NCBI GenBank assembly: GCA_027038255.1
Contig: JALVXQ010000203.1
Span: 1 to 34,124 of the forward strand
Length of the DNA stretch: 34,124 bases
Reading direction: 5' to 3'
Origin: Sulfurimonas sp.
GTDB lineage: Bacteria > Campylobacterota > Campylobacteria > Campylobacterales > Sulfurimonadaceae
Under the pieces are notes generated by a model. That model ran no database searches, had not been told where the DNA came from, and was given only the letters and a program-made list of their open reading frames with translations. Positions 9,063 to 17,942 of the stretch are shown piece by piece; within the stretch, counting starts at the first letter, position 1, and each line of letters starts with the position of its first letter. Both the position numbers and the translations under genes were made by a program.

Positions 9063-9753
9063 TGTAGAGTATGGCACTAAAAGTATTACATTTGATATAG
9101 AGCGCAAAGCAAATCTCAAAAATACCTATATCAATGTTGATACTAATGGGGTGCTTGTAAAAACAAATGATACCACCACCATAGAGCAAATTAACGAGAT
9201 GGTTCGTAATAAATCAGCTTGGATAAGTAAGAAGCTTGAACTATTCAAAGCTATAGCAATCAATAAAGACATTAGCACTGGTTCAAGACTTTATTATATG
9301 GGCAAGAGTTATTATGTTGAAATGATTGAAGATGAAACTGCTGAAATAATTATAATTAACTTCACTCACTCAAAATTTCATATAACTACACCACAAAAAT
9401 ATAGTGATGTTGAACTCAACAATGCCATTGAATACTTCTACAAGCAAAAAGCAATAGAAAAAATAATACCACTAACTAAAAAGTGGGCTCAGAAAATGGA
9501 AGTATTTCCAGAACACATAAGTTTTAGATACTCAAAAAACAGATGGGGAAGTTGTAGCTCAACTAATCGTATATCATTTAACTACCACCTTGTAAAACTA
9601 TCTTCTTCATTAATAGAGTATGTTGTGATACACGAATTAGCTCATATAACTTTTGAAAATCACTCTAAGGAGTTCTGGAAGTTGGTTTATAAACATCTTG
9701 CCGATTATAAAGTAAGAGAAGAAAAGATAAGAGTGTTTGAGAAGTTGATTTAA
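9055..9753 (+). CDS. YgjP/SprT-like M48-type zinc metallopeptidase (DUF45 family)
   Basis: HELAH zinc motif in VVIHELAHITFENHSKEFWKLV; RYSKNRWGSCSSTNRISFNYHLV is typical of the YgjP family; TTG start overlapping hsdR by 8 nt. Confidence 0.88.
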   Translation: MYSVEYGTKSITFDIERKANLKNTYINVDTNGVLVKTNDTTTIEQINEMVRNKSAWISKKLELFKAIAINKDISTGSRLYYMGKSYYVEMIEDETAEIIIINFTHSKFHITTPQKYSDVELNNAIEYFYKQKAIEKIIPLTKKWAQKMEVFPEHISFRYSKNRWGSCSSTNRISFNYHLVKLSSSLIEYVVIHELAHITFENHSKEFWKLVYKHLADYKVREEKIRVFEKLI

Positions 9754-9816
9754 TTAATGTAATAAATACCCTGTTCTAGGGTGTTCTAGAGATATTTTAA
9801 GTGTAGATTTATATAC

Positions 9817-9837
9817 AAGAATTATACTATAATTCTT
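9817..9837. repeat. 21-bp perfect palindrome AAGAATTATA-C-TATAATTCTT containing the right copy of the flanking 14-mer
   Basis: Arms are exact reverse complements around C9827; contains GAATTATACTATAA at 9819-9832. Confidence 0.7.
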
Positions 9838-9840
9838 CCT

Positions 9841-10602
9841 ATGATTTATATAGTTTTTATGATTTTTACACTCTTAGTTTTGATTTTTGTTTTTTATCAG
9901 TGGCAGTATTTTATGATTTTTTCTCCTCTGTATTATAGAGAGGAGCCTCTATGTGAAGCATGCAGACTTTTGAGTATTACAACAGAGGATGGCGTGGAGC
10001 TTGAAGGGGTCGTCTATGAACCCCAAAATTATAAAAACAGACTGCTTGTTTTTGTCGGCAGAAGCCATGATGCTGTAGGGCTTATCAACCGATTTGCAAA
10101 TCTCTATCCACATACGCAGATAATTACATTTAATTACCGCGCTTATGGTAAAAGCGGCGGTGTGGCAAGTGAGAAGAATTTCTTACAAGACGGTCTGAAA
10201 ATTGCACAGCTTGTCAAAAAGAATTATGGAGATTTTTATCTGCTTGGGTTTTCTATAGGTTCGAGTGTTGCAGCTTATGTGGCATCTAAAGTGAATGTGA
10301 AAGGGCTGTTTTTAGTCGGAGCTTTTGACTCCATTGCATCTGTAGCTACAAAAAAATTTGGCATAAATCTCTCAGCTATGCTAAGATACAAGTTTAATAC
10401 AAAAAAGTTTATGCAAAATGTAGATGCACCGACCTATCTGTTTGTCAGCAAAGATGATGAACTGACATATATAGAAAATGCCCGTGTGCTGAAAAATAGT
10501 ATTAAAAATCTTGTTCATTACATTGAGTTTGATGCTTTAGCACATAAAGACCTTCTGTGGGATGAGAGAACAGTGGCAAAAATAAAGGAAGTGATAGAGT
10601 GA
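9841..10602 (+). CDS. Alpha/beta hydrolase family protein with N-terminal TM anchor
   Basis: Nucleophile elbow GFSIGSSVAAY, oxyanion-type region NYRAYGKSGG, C-terminal acid/His FVSKDDELTY...ALAHKDLLW. Confidence 0.8.
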   Translation: MIYIVFMIFTLLVLIFVFYQWQYFMIFSPLYYREEPLCEACRLLSITTEDGVELEGVVYEPQNYKNRLLVFVGRSHDAVGLINRFANLYPHTQIITFNYRAYGKSGGVASEKNFLQDGLKIAQLVKKNYGDFYLLGFSIGSSVAAYVASKVNVKGLFLVGAFDSIASVATKKFGINLSAMLRYKFNTKKFMQNVDAPTYLFVSKDDELTYIENARVLKNSIKNLVHYIEFDALAHKDLLWDERTVAKIKEVIE

Positions 10603-11354
10603 TGGACTTAGGATTTTTACTGAAAAAGTTTATATCGTTTTTTATTGAACCGGTTGGTTTGGTTTTAACACTCTTAGTATTTGGCATCTACTATTTTTAT
10701 GTAAAAAATGAAAACAGAGCTGAGAAGTTTTTTCTCTCGTCCTTTTTACTGCTTTTTCTTTTTGCGTATCCTCCTTTTGCAAACTATCTGGTGTCTGGAT
10801 TGGAAGATCAATATACAAAGTATGATTATAAACAAGATGTCGCATACATTCATGTTTTAGGTAACAGCCATGATACCGATGCAGCACAGCCTATCTCTTC
10901 ACAAATCAGTGATGCAGGTGTCAAAAGGGTCATAGAAGGCATCATAATCCATAATCATACGCCAAACTCTAAAATAATTTTTACAGGCTATGAAGGAAAG
11001 ACAGATCTCAGCAATGCACAGATGAATGCATCTTTGGCTCAAGAGTTAAATGTCTCACGCAGTGACATTCTCATCAATCCACTGCCTAAAGATACAAAAG
11101 AGGAAGCTCTTTTTACAAAAACAGTAGTGGGTAAAGCACCTTTTGTTCTTGTAACTTCAGCTTCACATATGCCGCGTGCGATGATGCTCTTTAAATCTCT
11201 CGGAATGCACCCCATAGCCGCACCGACAAACTTTTACAAAACTGCTTTTAGAGGGTATCTGCGTGCACCTGATGCACATGCTCTGTATATCTCTACCCTT
11301 GCAATTCATGAATATCTTGGAATTGCCTGGGCGAAGTTAAAGTCTCTTGTTTAA
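10599..11354 (+). CDS. ElyC/SanA/YdcF family (DUF218) membrane protein
   Basis: Two N-terminal TM segments, then AYIHVLGNSHD...IFTGYEGKTDLSNAQMNASLAQELNV...LVTSASHMPRAMMLFKSLGMHPIAAPTNF, typical of DUF218. Overlaps the hydrolase by 4 nt. Confidence 0.85.
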   Translation: MMDLGFLLKKFISFFIEPVGLVLTLLVFGIYYFYVKNENRAEKFFLSSFLLLFLFAYPPFANYLVSGLEDQYTKYDYKQDVAYIHVLGNSHDTDAAQPISSQISDAGVKRVIEGIIIHNHTPNSKIIFTGYEGKTDLSNAQMNASLAQELNVSRSDILINPLPKDTKEEALFTKTVVGKAPFVLVTSASHMPRAMMLFKSLGMHPIAAPTNFYKTAFRGYLRAPDAHALYISTLAIHEYLGIAWAKLKSLV

Positions 11355-12157
11355 AGAAGCTTTTTCATCAGTTCGATGTGATAGCTCTCTTGATAATTGA
11401 TAAAGTCAAAGAACTTGGAGAGTTTTTCATCTTTTATGGAGTCACTCAGCTCTTTACACATCTCTTTTGCCGCCTCTTCTTCATTAATACCATCTTTTAT
11501 AAACTGGTCTAAATCTTTGACAACATAGGTCATTTCATGCAGCTCACGCGGTAGTGCTAAGATGCCAAGACGAGCCATCATATTTCCAAAAGATTTGAGG
11601 TGAAAATGCGACTCATCTACTAAGTCCTGAAAAACATTAAAATGCAAAATATTTTTTGTGCGCGGTTGCATGTAGGCATAGACTAAAATGAGTTCATACT
11701 CTTTGTAAGATTCGGCAAAGAGAAAAAGTGTCAATGCATCAATTTGTGTTTGGTCCAGATCTTCCCACTTGCGCGCCATATTAAAAGCGGTTACCTCTGC
11801 ATCATTGTTCTTGTCGGCTAAAAGTTCAGAGATATATTGTAAAAGATAGCTGTCATCTGCTTTTATTCTCTCGCCCAAGATTGTTTGAGGGTAATGCTCT
11901 TGTATAGCATTGACTTCATCTGCTAAAGCTTGGAGTATTGCAAAATTACTCTCACGTTTAAGCAGAACCATATCTCTGTCATAGTTGTAAGTTTCTGCAT
12001 TCTCAAGTATCTCATTTCCAAGCCATTTCATATGGCGAAAAGCAATTTGTGAAAAGTCATACAAACGTGATTTTATCGCTTCATCATTAATCGCAAAAGA
12101 TGCGAAAAGAGTGCTGAGCCACAGTTCATGCTTTTTTTGATATGTTTTATTGAACAT
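11351..12157 (-). CDS. Uncharacterised all-helical, possibly ferritin-like protein paired with a NifU-like scaffold
   Basis: Helical sequence with acidic/His clusters (FRHMKWLGNEILENAE, LVDESHFHLKSFGNMM, YQESYHIELMKK); overlaps the NifU-like gene by 11 nt. Confidence 0.55.
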   Translation of the reverse strand: MFNKTYQKKHELWLSTLFASFAINDEAIKSRLYDFSQIAFRHMKWLGNEILENAETYNYDRDMVLLKRESNFAILQALADEVNAIQEHYPQTILGERIKADDSYLLQYISELLADKNNDAEVTAFNMARKWEDLDQTQIDALTLFLFAESYKEYELILVYAYMQPRTKNILHFNVFQDLVDESHFHLKSFGNMMARLGILALPRELHEMTYVVKDLDQFIKDGINEEEAAKEMCKELSDSIKDEKLSKFFDFINYQESYHIELMKKLL

Positions 12158-12620
12158 TTTTTTCTCCTTCTTCTTGGGGAACTTCGCAGCTCTCTTTCAT
12201 TTTTAAAACATGTAACTCTTCATCTTCATCCTGTTCTTTGTTCTCTCTGTTTTTGAGTGAAGCGACAAAAGCAGTAAAGACAATATCAGCACAGACCTGT
12301 TGCTGCGCAGAGAGTTTTCCGAGTTTGTCGTGCATCTTTTGTACTGCTTTTTGTGCGTAATCCGTATCATTTCCCAGTATCATCTCTGTAAACATAGAAC
12401 CAATGACGACTGTGTCTTGACAGCCGTTTGTGGCGAACTTTACATCTTTGATGATGTCACCATCGAGATTTGTGTAAAAGATAACATACTCTTTCGTTTT
12501 TTCATCGAGTGCCACTCCAACACCATCAGCATCATCGAGTTTTCCGTAATTTTTTGGATACATCAGATGCTCAAGTGCTTCAGGGCTCATCCCTTCAGGC
12601 ATTTTTACATTTTCAAACAT
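12147..12620 (-). CDS. NifU/IscU N-terminal-like Fe-S scaffold family protein (non-canonical cysteine set)
   Basis: LMYPKNYGKLDDADGVG...GDIIKDVKFATNGCQDTVVIGSMFTEMILG...QQQVCADIVFTAFVASLKNR follows the NifU-N fold pattern; the first ligand Cys seems absent. Confidence 0.7.
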   Translation of the reverse strand: MFENVKMPEGMSPEALEHLMYPKNYGKLDDADGVGVALDEKTKEYVIFYTNLDGDIIKDVKFATNGCQDTVVIGSMFTEMILGNDTDYAQKAVQKMHDKLGKLSAQQQVCADIVFTAFVASLKNRENKEQDEDEELHVLKMKESCEVPQEEGEKNVQ

Positions 12621-12635
12621 AGTAATCCTTTGTGT

Positions 12636-13346
12636 TCAGTATTTTATTTTTGCAAGATAAAGCCCATTTGGCGGAGCTAAATCTACTTTATGATTTTTAT
12701 CTGTTAATTTTTCTTTGAGCTCTTTTTCATTGAGTTGCAGCAGTGCTCCAACCATCATACGAATCTGACTTCTTAAAAAGCCGTTTGCCTCAAAGTTTAG
12801 TATTATATACCCTTTGTGCTTATATGCAAATGCTTTGTAGATAATTCTAATGGTACTTTTTTCATCACTGCCATTTTTTTTAAAGTGTTTGAAATCATGC
12901 TTACCAACAAAAAGCTGTATTTTTCGATTTAAATTTTGCATATTGACTTCTTGGGTAATCGATGTTACAAAATCAGCTTCAAAAGGCGTGAGCATACCCT
13001 CTTTTATGATGTAACGGTAGACTCTTGTTTTTGCACTGTATCTTGCATGAAAATCATCAGAAACATAGGTGACTTTTTTTACTCGGATGGAAGAGGGGAG
13101 CATAAGATTGAGTACACGTTTGAGTTTTTTTATGTCACTCCAGTAAGGCGGCAGGTCAAAATGACATACCTGTCCTGTTGCATGCACACCTTTGTCGGTT
13201 CTGCCGCTTGGCATGACTCTTTGTTGTATGCCAAGTTCTAAGAGTACCTTTTCAAAGAGTCCAAAAATAGTATTTTGAAACTCTTTTTGAATCTGTGAAC
13301 CGAGATAGTGGGTGCCATTGTAAGAGAGGGTAACTGCTACTCGCAT
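12636..13346 (-). CDS. truA: tRNA pseudouridine(38-40) synthase TruA
   Basis: VTLSYNGTHYLGSQIQ, SGRTDKGVHATGQVCHFD (catalytic Asp), FLRSQIRMMVGAL. ATG chosen at 13346 (MRVAVTLSYNG). Confidence 0.95.
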   Translation of the reverse strand: MRVAVTLSYNGTHYLGSQIQKEFQNTIFGLFEKVLLELGIQQRVMPSGRTDKGVHATGQVCHFDLPPYWSDIKKLKRVLNLMLPSSIRVKKVTYVSDDFHARYSAKTRVYRYIIKEGMLTPFEADFVTSITQEVNMQNLNRKIQLFVGKHDFKHFKKNGSDEKSTIRIIYKAFAYKHKGYIILNFEANGFLRSQIRMMVGALLQLNEKELKEKLTDKNHKVDLAPPNGLYLAKIKY

Positions 13347-14365
13347 TAGAACTTTCTGACAATGGTTTTTCTGTAAAACAGATAACTCGCAGCAATCCAA
13401 AAAAGAGCAATCACAGGGATAGTGTAAAATCCAAGATACTTTTCAGCTGTTAAAAGACCGGCATAGTAAAAGAGTATGGTTAAAAACAAAAAGAGATATA
13501 TTTTTGATTTTTGATGGCGCACCTGCACAATTCCAAAACTCACTACTAAAAAGAGAGTGACTATAGGAAAAATACTCATGAGAGTATTTCGAATCAAAAG
13601 GTGTTTTTTTCTTCCGTAACCCTCTTTTGAGAGCCAATACGCAAGCGGTTTTTTGTAATGCATCAAATCTGTTTTCATGGTGTCATTTATGAGCATAGTT
13701 TTGAAGTTCACCTGAGAAAATTTTTCTGTAGAGTAGCTGTAGCCTTCACCGTTTGTCAGTTTCAAACGTAAAATACCTGCATCGTTAATAACTTCTGCTT
13801 TTTTTGCAGCGATGAGAATCTCCTCTTTTTGTTTTTTATTAAACAAAAAGACCTTCTCAAATGTACCATCTTCATTCTTTTTGCCGAGGTACAAGAGCCA
13901 GTCTCCAAAACTGTTACCAAACTCACTTGCAGAGAGGTTGAACTTTGCTTCACTCTTCTTGTAGGATATAAAATTTTTCGAAAGCACCGTTGTGTGTGGG
14001 GCAATGACTAGAAAATTAAAGAGCAGAACGAAAGCAAGCAGTACCGAAGGCCAAAAAAATGTTCGAACAATAAAAGCCGGTTTGATGCCCAGTGCAAAGA
14101 GAACGATGACCTCGTTGTCATTGGAGAGTTTAAAAAGTGAAAGTGTCGCGGCTACGAAAAAGGTAATAGGCAGGGTATAAAAAAGTATCTGCGGCAGGAT
14201 AAAAATGTAAAGCTTTGTCATCTCCCAGATAGTCAGCTGTATAATCGCGGTATAGGCTGCAAGTTTGATAAGAAAAATCACAGATGCAATGGAGAACAGC
14301 GGTAAAAATATAGATATAAAAAGGGAAGAAAAATTGTTGAGTATATACTTTCTAAGTCTTTTCAT
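13346..14365 (-). CDS. LptF/LptG family permease (YjgP/YjgQ)
   Basis: YILNNF start, TM-rich halves, LPITFFVAATLSLFKLSNDNEVIVLFALGIKPAFIV typical of LptF/G. Confidence 0.85.
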   Translation of the reverse strand: MKRLRKYILNNFSSLFISIFLPLFSIASVIFLIKLAAYTAIIQLTIWEMTKLYIFILPQILFYTLPITFFVAATLSLFKLSNDNEVIVLFALGIKPAFIVRTFFWPSVLLAFVLLFNFLVIAPHTTVLSKNFISYKKSEAKFNLSASEFGNSFGDWLLYLGKKNEDGTFEKVFLFNKKQKEEILIAAKKAEVINDAGILRLKLTNGEGYSYSTEKFSQVNFKTMLINDTMKTDLMHYKKPLAYWLSKEGYGRKKHLLIRNTLMSIFPIVTLFLVVSFGIVQVRHQKSKIYLFLFLTILFYYAGLLTAEKYLGFYTIPVIALFWIAASYLFYRKTIVRKF

Positions 14366-15186
14366 TAATAGCTAGCCTTGATGTAGTCCATAATCTGAGA
14401 ATCATAGAGAAAAACGATGAAAGTAGCCAAGGCTAAAAAAGGGACAAAAGGAACACGCTGCTCCTCGGCAGAACAGCCGAGTAAAAGCAGCATAACAGGC
14501 AGAGCTAAAAGAGCTGATAAAAAAATGGCAACAAGTCCGAGCTGGACACCAAGAAGTGCTCCCATCGTTGCGGCTACCATGATGTCACCTTCTCCCATCG
14601 CTTCGATGAAGGGTGTTCTGTCATAGTGTTTGTTCCAGGAAGTCTTTGTTTTTATACCTGCTCTGTAGATAGATGAAGTGAGATAATAAGAGAGCGCAAA
14701 GCGAAGGAGTGTGAATCCACCGGCAAAAAGGAGTGCATTTTGAAAATTTGTCATCACGCCGCTCACATTCCAAGCTCCAAAAACGGCAAAGAATATAGCC
14801 AGAAGATTGAGCGAATCAGGAATCATCTTGTATTTGAAATCAATGACAGAGAGGGCTAAAAGCATCAAAAAACTCATAGCTATAAAAAAAGATGCAAAAG
14901 AGAGACTAAATTTTGCAGCGATGGCAAGGAAAATGAGTCCCGAAATAAGCTCAACGAGAGGATACTGCACAGAAATGGGTGATTTACAGTAGGCGCATTT
15001 GCCTCGAAGAAATATCCAAGAGAGCAGGGGAATGTTGTGCCATGGCTTGAGCTTTGCTCCGCAGCTGACACAGTGAGAGCCTCCAAAAACGATGCTCTCC
15101 TCATTTGGTATGCGGATGATGACAACATTTAAAAATGAACCTATGAGAAGACCTAAAACAAAAGCTACCGCTAAATCATATTCCAT
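14365..15186 (-). CDS. pilD: Prepilin peptidase (A24 family), PilD-like
   Basis: GSFLNVVIIRIP, CVSCGAKLKPWHNIPLLSWIFLRGKCAYCKSPIS, catalytic Asp contexts VIDFKYKMIPD and GEGDIMVAATMGALLG. Confidence 0.93.
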   Translation of the reverse strand: MEYDLAVAFVLGLLIGSFLNVVIIRIPNEESIVFGGSHCVSCGAKLKPWHNIPLLSWIFLRGKCAYCKSPISVQYPLVELISGLIFLAIAAKFSLSFASFFIAMSFLMLLALSVIDFKYKMIPDSLNLLAIFFAVFGAWNVSGVMTNFQNALLFAGGFTLLRFALSYYLTSSIYRAGIKTKTSWNKHYDRTPFIEAMGEGDIMVAATMGALLGVQLGLVAIFLSALLALPVMLLLLGCSAEEQRVPFVPFLALATFIVFLYDSQIMDYIKASY

Positions 15187-15863
15187 TATTTTAAACCTCC
15201 AAATCTACGTTCGACTTTTTTAAATTTTTTGACTATTTTTTCCAATTCTTTGACAGAAAAATCAGGCCACAAAGTATCTACAAAGAAAAGTTCCGCATAG
15301 GCTGCCTGCCAGAGTAGAAAATTTGAGAGCCGTTTGTCTCCTCCTGTGCGGATAAGTAAATCGACATTATGTTTACAGTCAAGTGCATTACTGAGCATCT
15401 GAACGGTAATGTCAGCTTCTGAATTTTTCAGAGAGTTCACGGCACGGATAATCTCATCTTGTGCACCGTAGTTGAGGGCTAAAGACTGTACAAGACCATC
15501 ACAGTGCGCTGTTTTTTGCTCTACCGTTTTTATGGTCTTTTGCAGAGACTTTGAAAAGGCACGAATATCACCGATAGGCTCAAAGCGTACATTGTTTTGC
15601 AGGTAAACTTCCAGCTCATTTTTGAGGTAGTTATCAAGCAGTTTCATGAGAAACTCTACTTCAAGACGGGGACGTTTCCAGTTTTCTGTAGAAAAGGCAT
15701 AGAGCGTGAGGCGTTCAATCTCTTCATTGTGTGAGCAGTATGTTGTAATCTCTTTGACGATTTTGGCTCCGGCTTCATGGCCTTTGACCCGTTTTTTGTT
15801 TTGCAGCTCTGCCCAGCGGCCGTTTCCATCCATAATGATTGCTATATGTTTTACCGGATTCAT
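15186..15863 (-). CDS. uppS: Di-trans,poly-cis-undecaprenyl-diphosphate synthase (isoprenyl transferase)
   Basis: HIAIIMDGNGRWAELQNKKRVKGHEAG, TLYAFSTENWKRP, DLLIRTGGDKRLSNFLLWQAAYAELFFVDTLWPDF. Confidence 0.97.
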   Translation of the reverse strand: MNPVKHIAIIMDGNGRWAELQNKKRVKGHEAGAKIVKEITTYCSHNEEIERLTLYAFSTENWKRPRLEVEFLMKLLDNYLKNELEVYLQNNVRFEPIGDIRAFSKSLQKTIKTVEQKTAHCDGLVQSLALNYGAQDEIIRAVNSLKNSEADITVQMLSNALDCKHNVDLLIRTGGDKRLSNFLLWQAAYAELFFVDTLWPDFSVKELEKIVKKFKKVERRFGGLK

Positions 15864-15866
15864 CTA

Positions 15867-17141
15867 CTACTCTTGAAGTTCTTTTGCATTTGCAACGATT
15901 TCAAATGAAACACTCAGTTTGTCCTGTTTTGGCAGAGTGATGACTTCATTTTTTGTGATGAACTCTATGGCATTTGTGTCGCTGCCAAAACTTGAGGAAT
16001 CTTCTAAAATATTGAGACATACTGCGTCAAGATTTTTCTCTTTAAGCATTGTACCTGCATTGTCAATGGCAGAGAGGGCATCCATCTCTGCTTTAAAACC
16101 GACGACAGTGATGCCTTCTTTGTCAATGCTGCTGAGAATATCTACATTCTTTTTCAAAGCAAGAGACCAACTCTCGCCTAAAACTTCTTTTTTAAGTTTG
16201 CCGTCTTGCGTAAATTCTGGAATATAGTCACTCACAGCTGCTGCCATAAAGAGGTAAGGCCTTTTCTCTATAAGATGAATGTGCTCATCTCTGACAAGTG
16301 TCGGTTTTGAGAGTTTTGGTTTTTTTGCAATGCGGATAGAATCTATGAGATACTCTAACATTTCAGCAGAACTTTCAACGTCAATCTTATGCATATTAAG
16401 AGGGAGCTCGTTGTCAAAACGTGTGGCGATAAGATTGACATCGGCACCTTTGAGATAGAGGGCAGTGGCAAGTGCTGAAGCCATTTTTCCACTTGAAAAA
16501 TTGGAGAGATAACGTACATCATCAATCTTCTCTATCGTTCCGCCGCCGGTGACAATAACCCGTCTGTCTGCCCAAAATTCATCTTTAAGCAGTTCACGGG
16601 CACTCTGAAAAAAGATATCTTGCGGTTCAGCCATCGCACCGTCACCTACTGTTTTACATGCTAGCTCTTTTGTCTGTGTCTCTAAAATTGTATAGTTTGC
16701 GATGCCGAGCATTTTGAAGTTTGCCTGCGTGATAGGGTTTTGCAGCATGTTAGTATTTGCCGATGGCACGAGAATTTTCATACCTGAAAAAGCAAGGGCG
16801 CATTGCAAAAGCATATTATCCGCAATGGCATTGGCAAGTTTTGCTACGGTATTTGCCGTTGCAGGAGCTATGACCATAAGGTCTGCCCACTGTGTGATTT
16901 TGATATGATTAAAATCACTCGACCAATCTTCGTTACTGTCATCAAGTACTTTGTTGTTTGAGAGCGTCTCAAAGGTCAACGGTGCGATGAATTTTTTGGC
17001 ACTTGCACTCATCACAACACGTACCTCTGCACCTGCTTTGACAAAAAGTCTGACAAGTTCAAGTGACTTGTATACAGCGATGGAACCTGTTACGGCTAAA
17101 AGAATTTTTTTGTTTTGTAATAAATTATCTGCAATCTTCAT
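15867..17141 (-). CDS. coaBC: Bifunctional phosphopantothenoylcysteine decarboxylase/phosphopantothenate-cysteine ligase
   Basis: KILLAVTGSIAVYKSLELVR..., APATANTVAKLANAIADNML, VTGGGTIEKIDDVRYLSNFSSGKMASALA. Confidence 0.95.
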   Translation of the reverse strand: MKIADNLLQNKKILLAVTGSIAVYKSLELVRLFVKAGAEVRVVMSASAKKFIAPLTFETLSNNKVLDDSNEDWSSDFNHIKITQWADLMVIAPATANTVAKLANAIADNMLLQCALAFSGMKILVPSANTNMLQNPITQANFKMLGIANYTILETQTKELACKTVGDGAMAEPQDIFFQSARELLKDEFWADRRVIVTGGGTIEKIDDVRYLSNFSSGKMASALATALYLKGADVNLIATRFDNELPLNMHKIDVESSAEMLEYLIDSIRIAKKPKLSKPTLVRDEHIHLIEKRPYLFMAAAVSDYIPEFTQDGKLKKEVLGESWSLALKKNVDILSSIDKEGITVVGFKAEMDALSAIDNAGTMLKEKNLDAVCLNILEDSSSFGSDTNAIEFITKNEVITLPKQDKLSVSFEIVANAKELQE

Positions 17142-17260
17142 AAAAAACTTTCTATTTTTCTTGTATTTTACCTAAAAAATCTTAGAAAAAGAGTGTATAC
17201 TTAGTTTAACTGGCTTAAGAGCAGCAAGAACAAACTCAAAAGAGGGCAGAGGAGAAAAAA

Positions 17261-17896
17261 ATGAGTAAAAAAGATGAATTTTTAAAGATGATGGATTTCA
17301 GGCATGCCTGTAAGATTTTTGATGAAAATCAAAAGATTAGTGATGAAGATATGCACTATGTTTTAGAAGTCGGGCGTAAATCTCCAAGCTCTTTTGGTAT
17401 GGAGGCGTGGAAGTTTTTAGTCATTACAAACGAGGCACTGAAAGAAAAATTACGACCGTTTTGCTGGAATCAGCCACAAATTACAACTTGCTCACATTTG
17501 GTCGTTGTTTTAGCAGGTATTGAATCTTTAAAAGTAGAGAGTGGAGTAGTGAAAAAACAGTTTATGCGTAGAGAGATGCCGGAAGAAACAGTAAATGCGT
17601 ATTTAGAGCTTTATGCTTCACATCTTAGTAATGTTTTAAATGATGATGATAAAATATACCAATGGAGTGCAAGACAGACATACATAGCAGCTGCAAATAT
17701 GATGAGTGCTGCTGCATTTATTGGAGTTGATTCTTGTCCTATTGAAGGTTTTGAAAAAGAGAATGTTGAGAAAGTTTTGGAACTTGACACAAGTAAATTT
17801 CAAGTAGCACTTATGCTGCCTTTTGGCTATAGACTCAATGATCAACCAAAGCAGTTACGCTCTGACTTTGCAAGTGTGGTAGAGTTTATAAAATAA
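17261..17896 (+). CDS. Nitroreductase family NAD(P)H-dependent oxidoreductase
   Basis: FRHACKIFDENQKI, GRKSPSSFGMEAWKFLVITN, AAANMMSAAAFIGVDSCPIEGFE. Confidence 0.88.
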   Translation: MSKKDEFLKMMDFRHACKIFDENQKISDEDMHYVLEVGRKSPSSFGMEAWKFLVITNEALKEKLRPFCWNQPQITTCSHLVVVLAGIESLKVESGVVKKQFMRREMPEETVNAYLELYASHLSNVLNDDDKIYQWSARQTYIAAANMMSAAAFIGVDSCPIEGFEKENVEKVLELDTSKFQVALMLPFGYRLNDQPKQLRSDFASVVEFIK

Positions 17897-17942
17897 ATTT
17901 TATGGTAGAAAAGGATAGAAAAGTATCATTGTCAATGATAGC

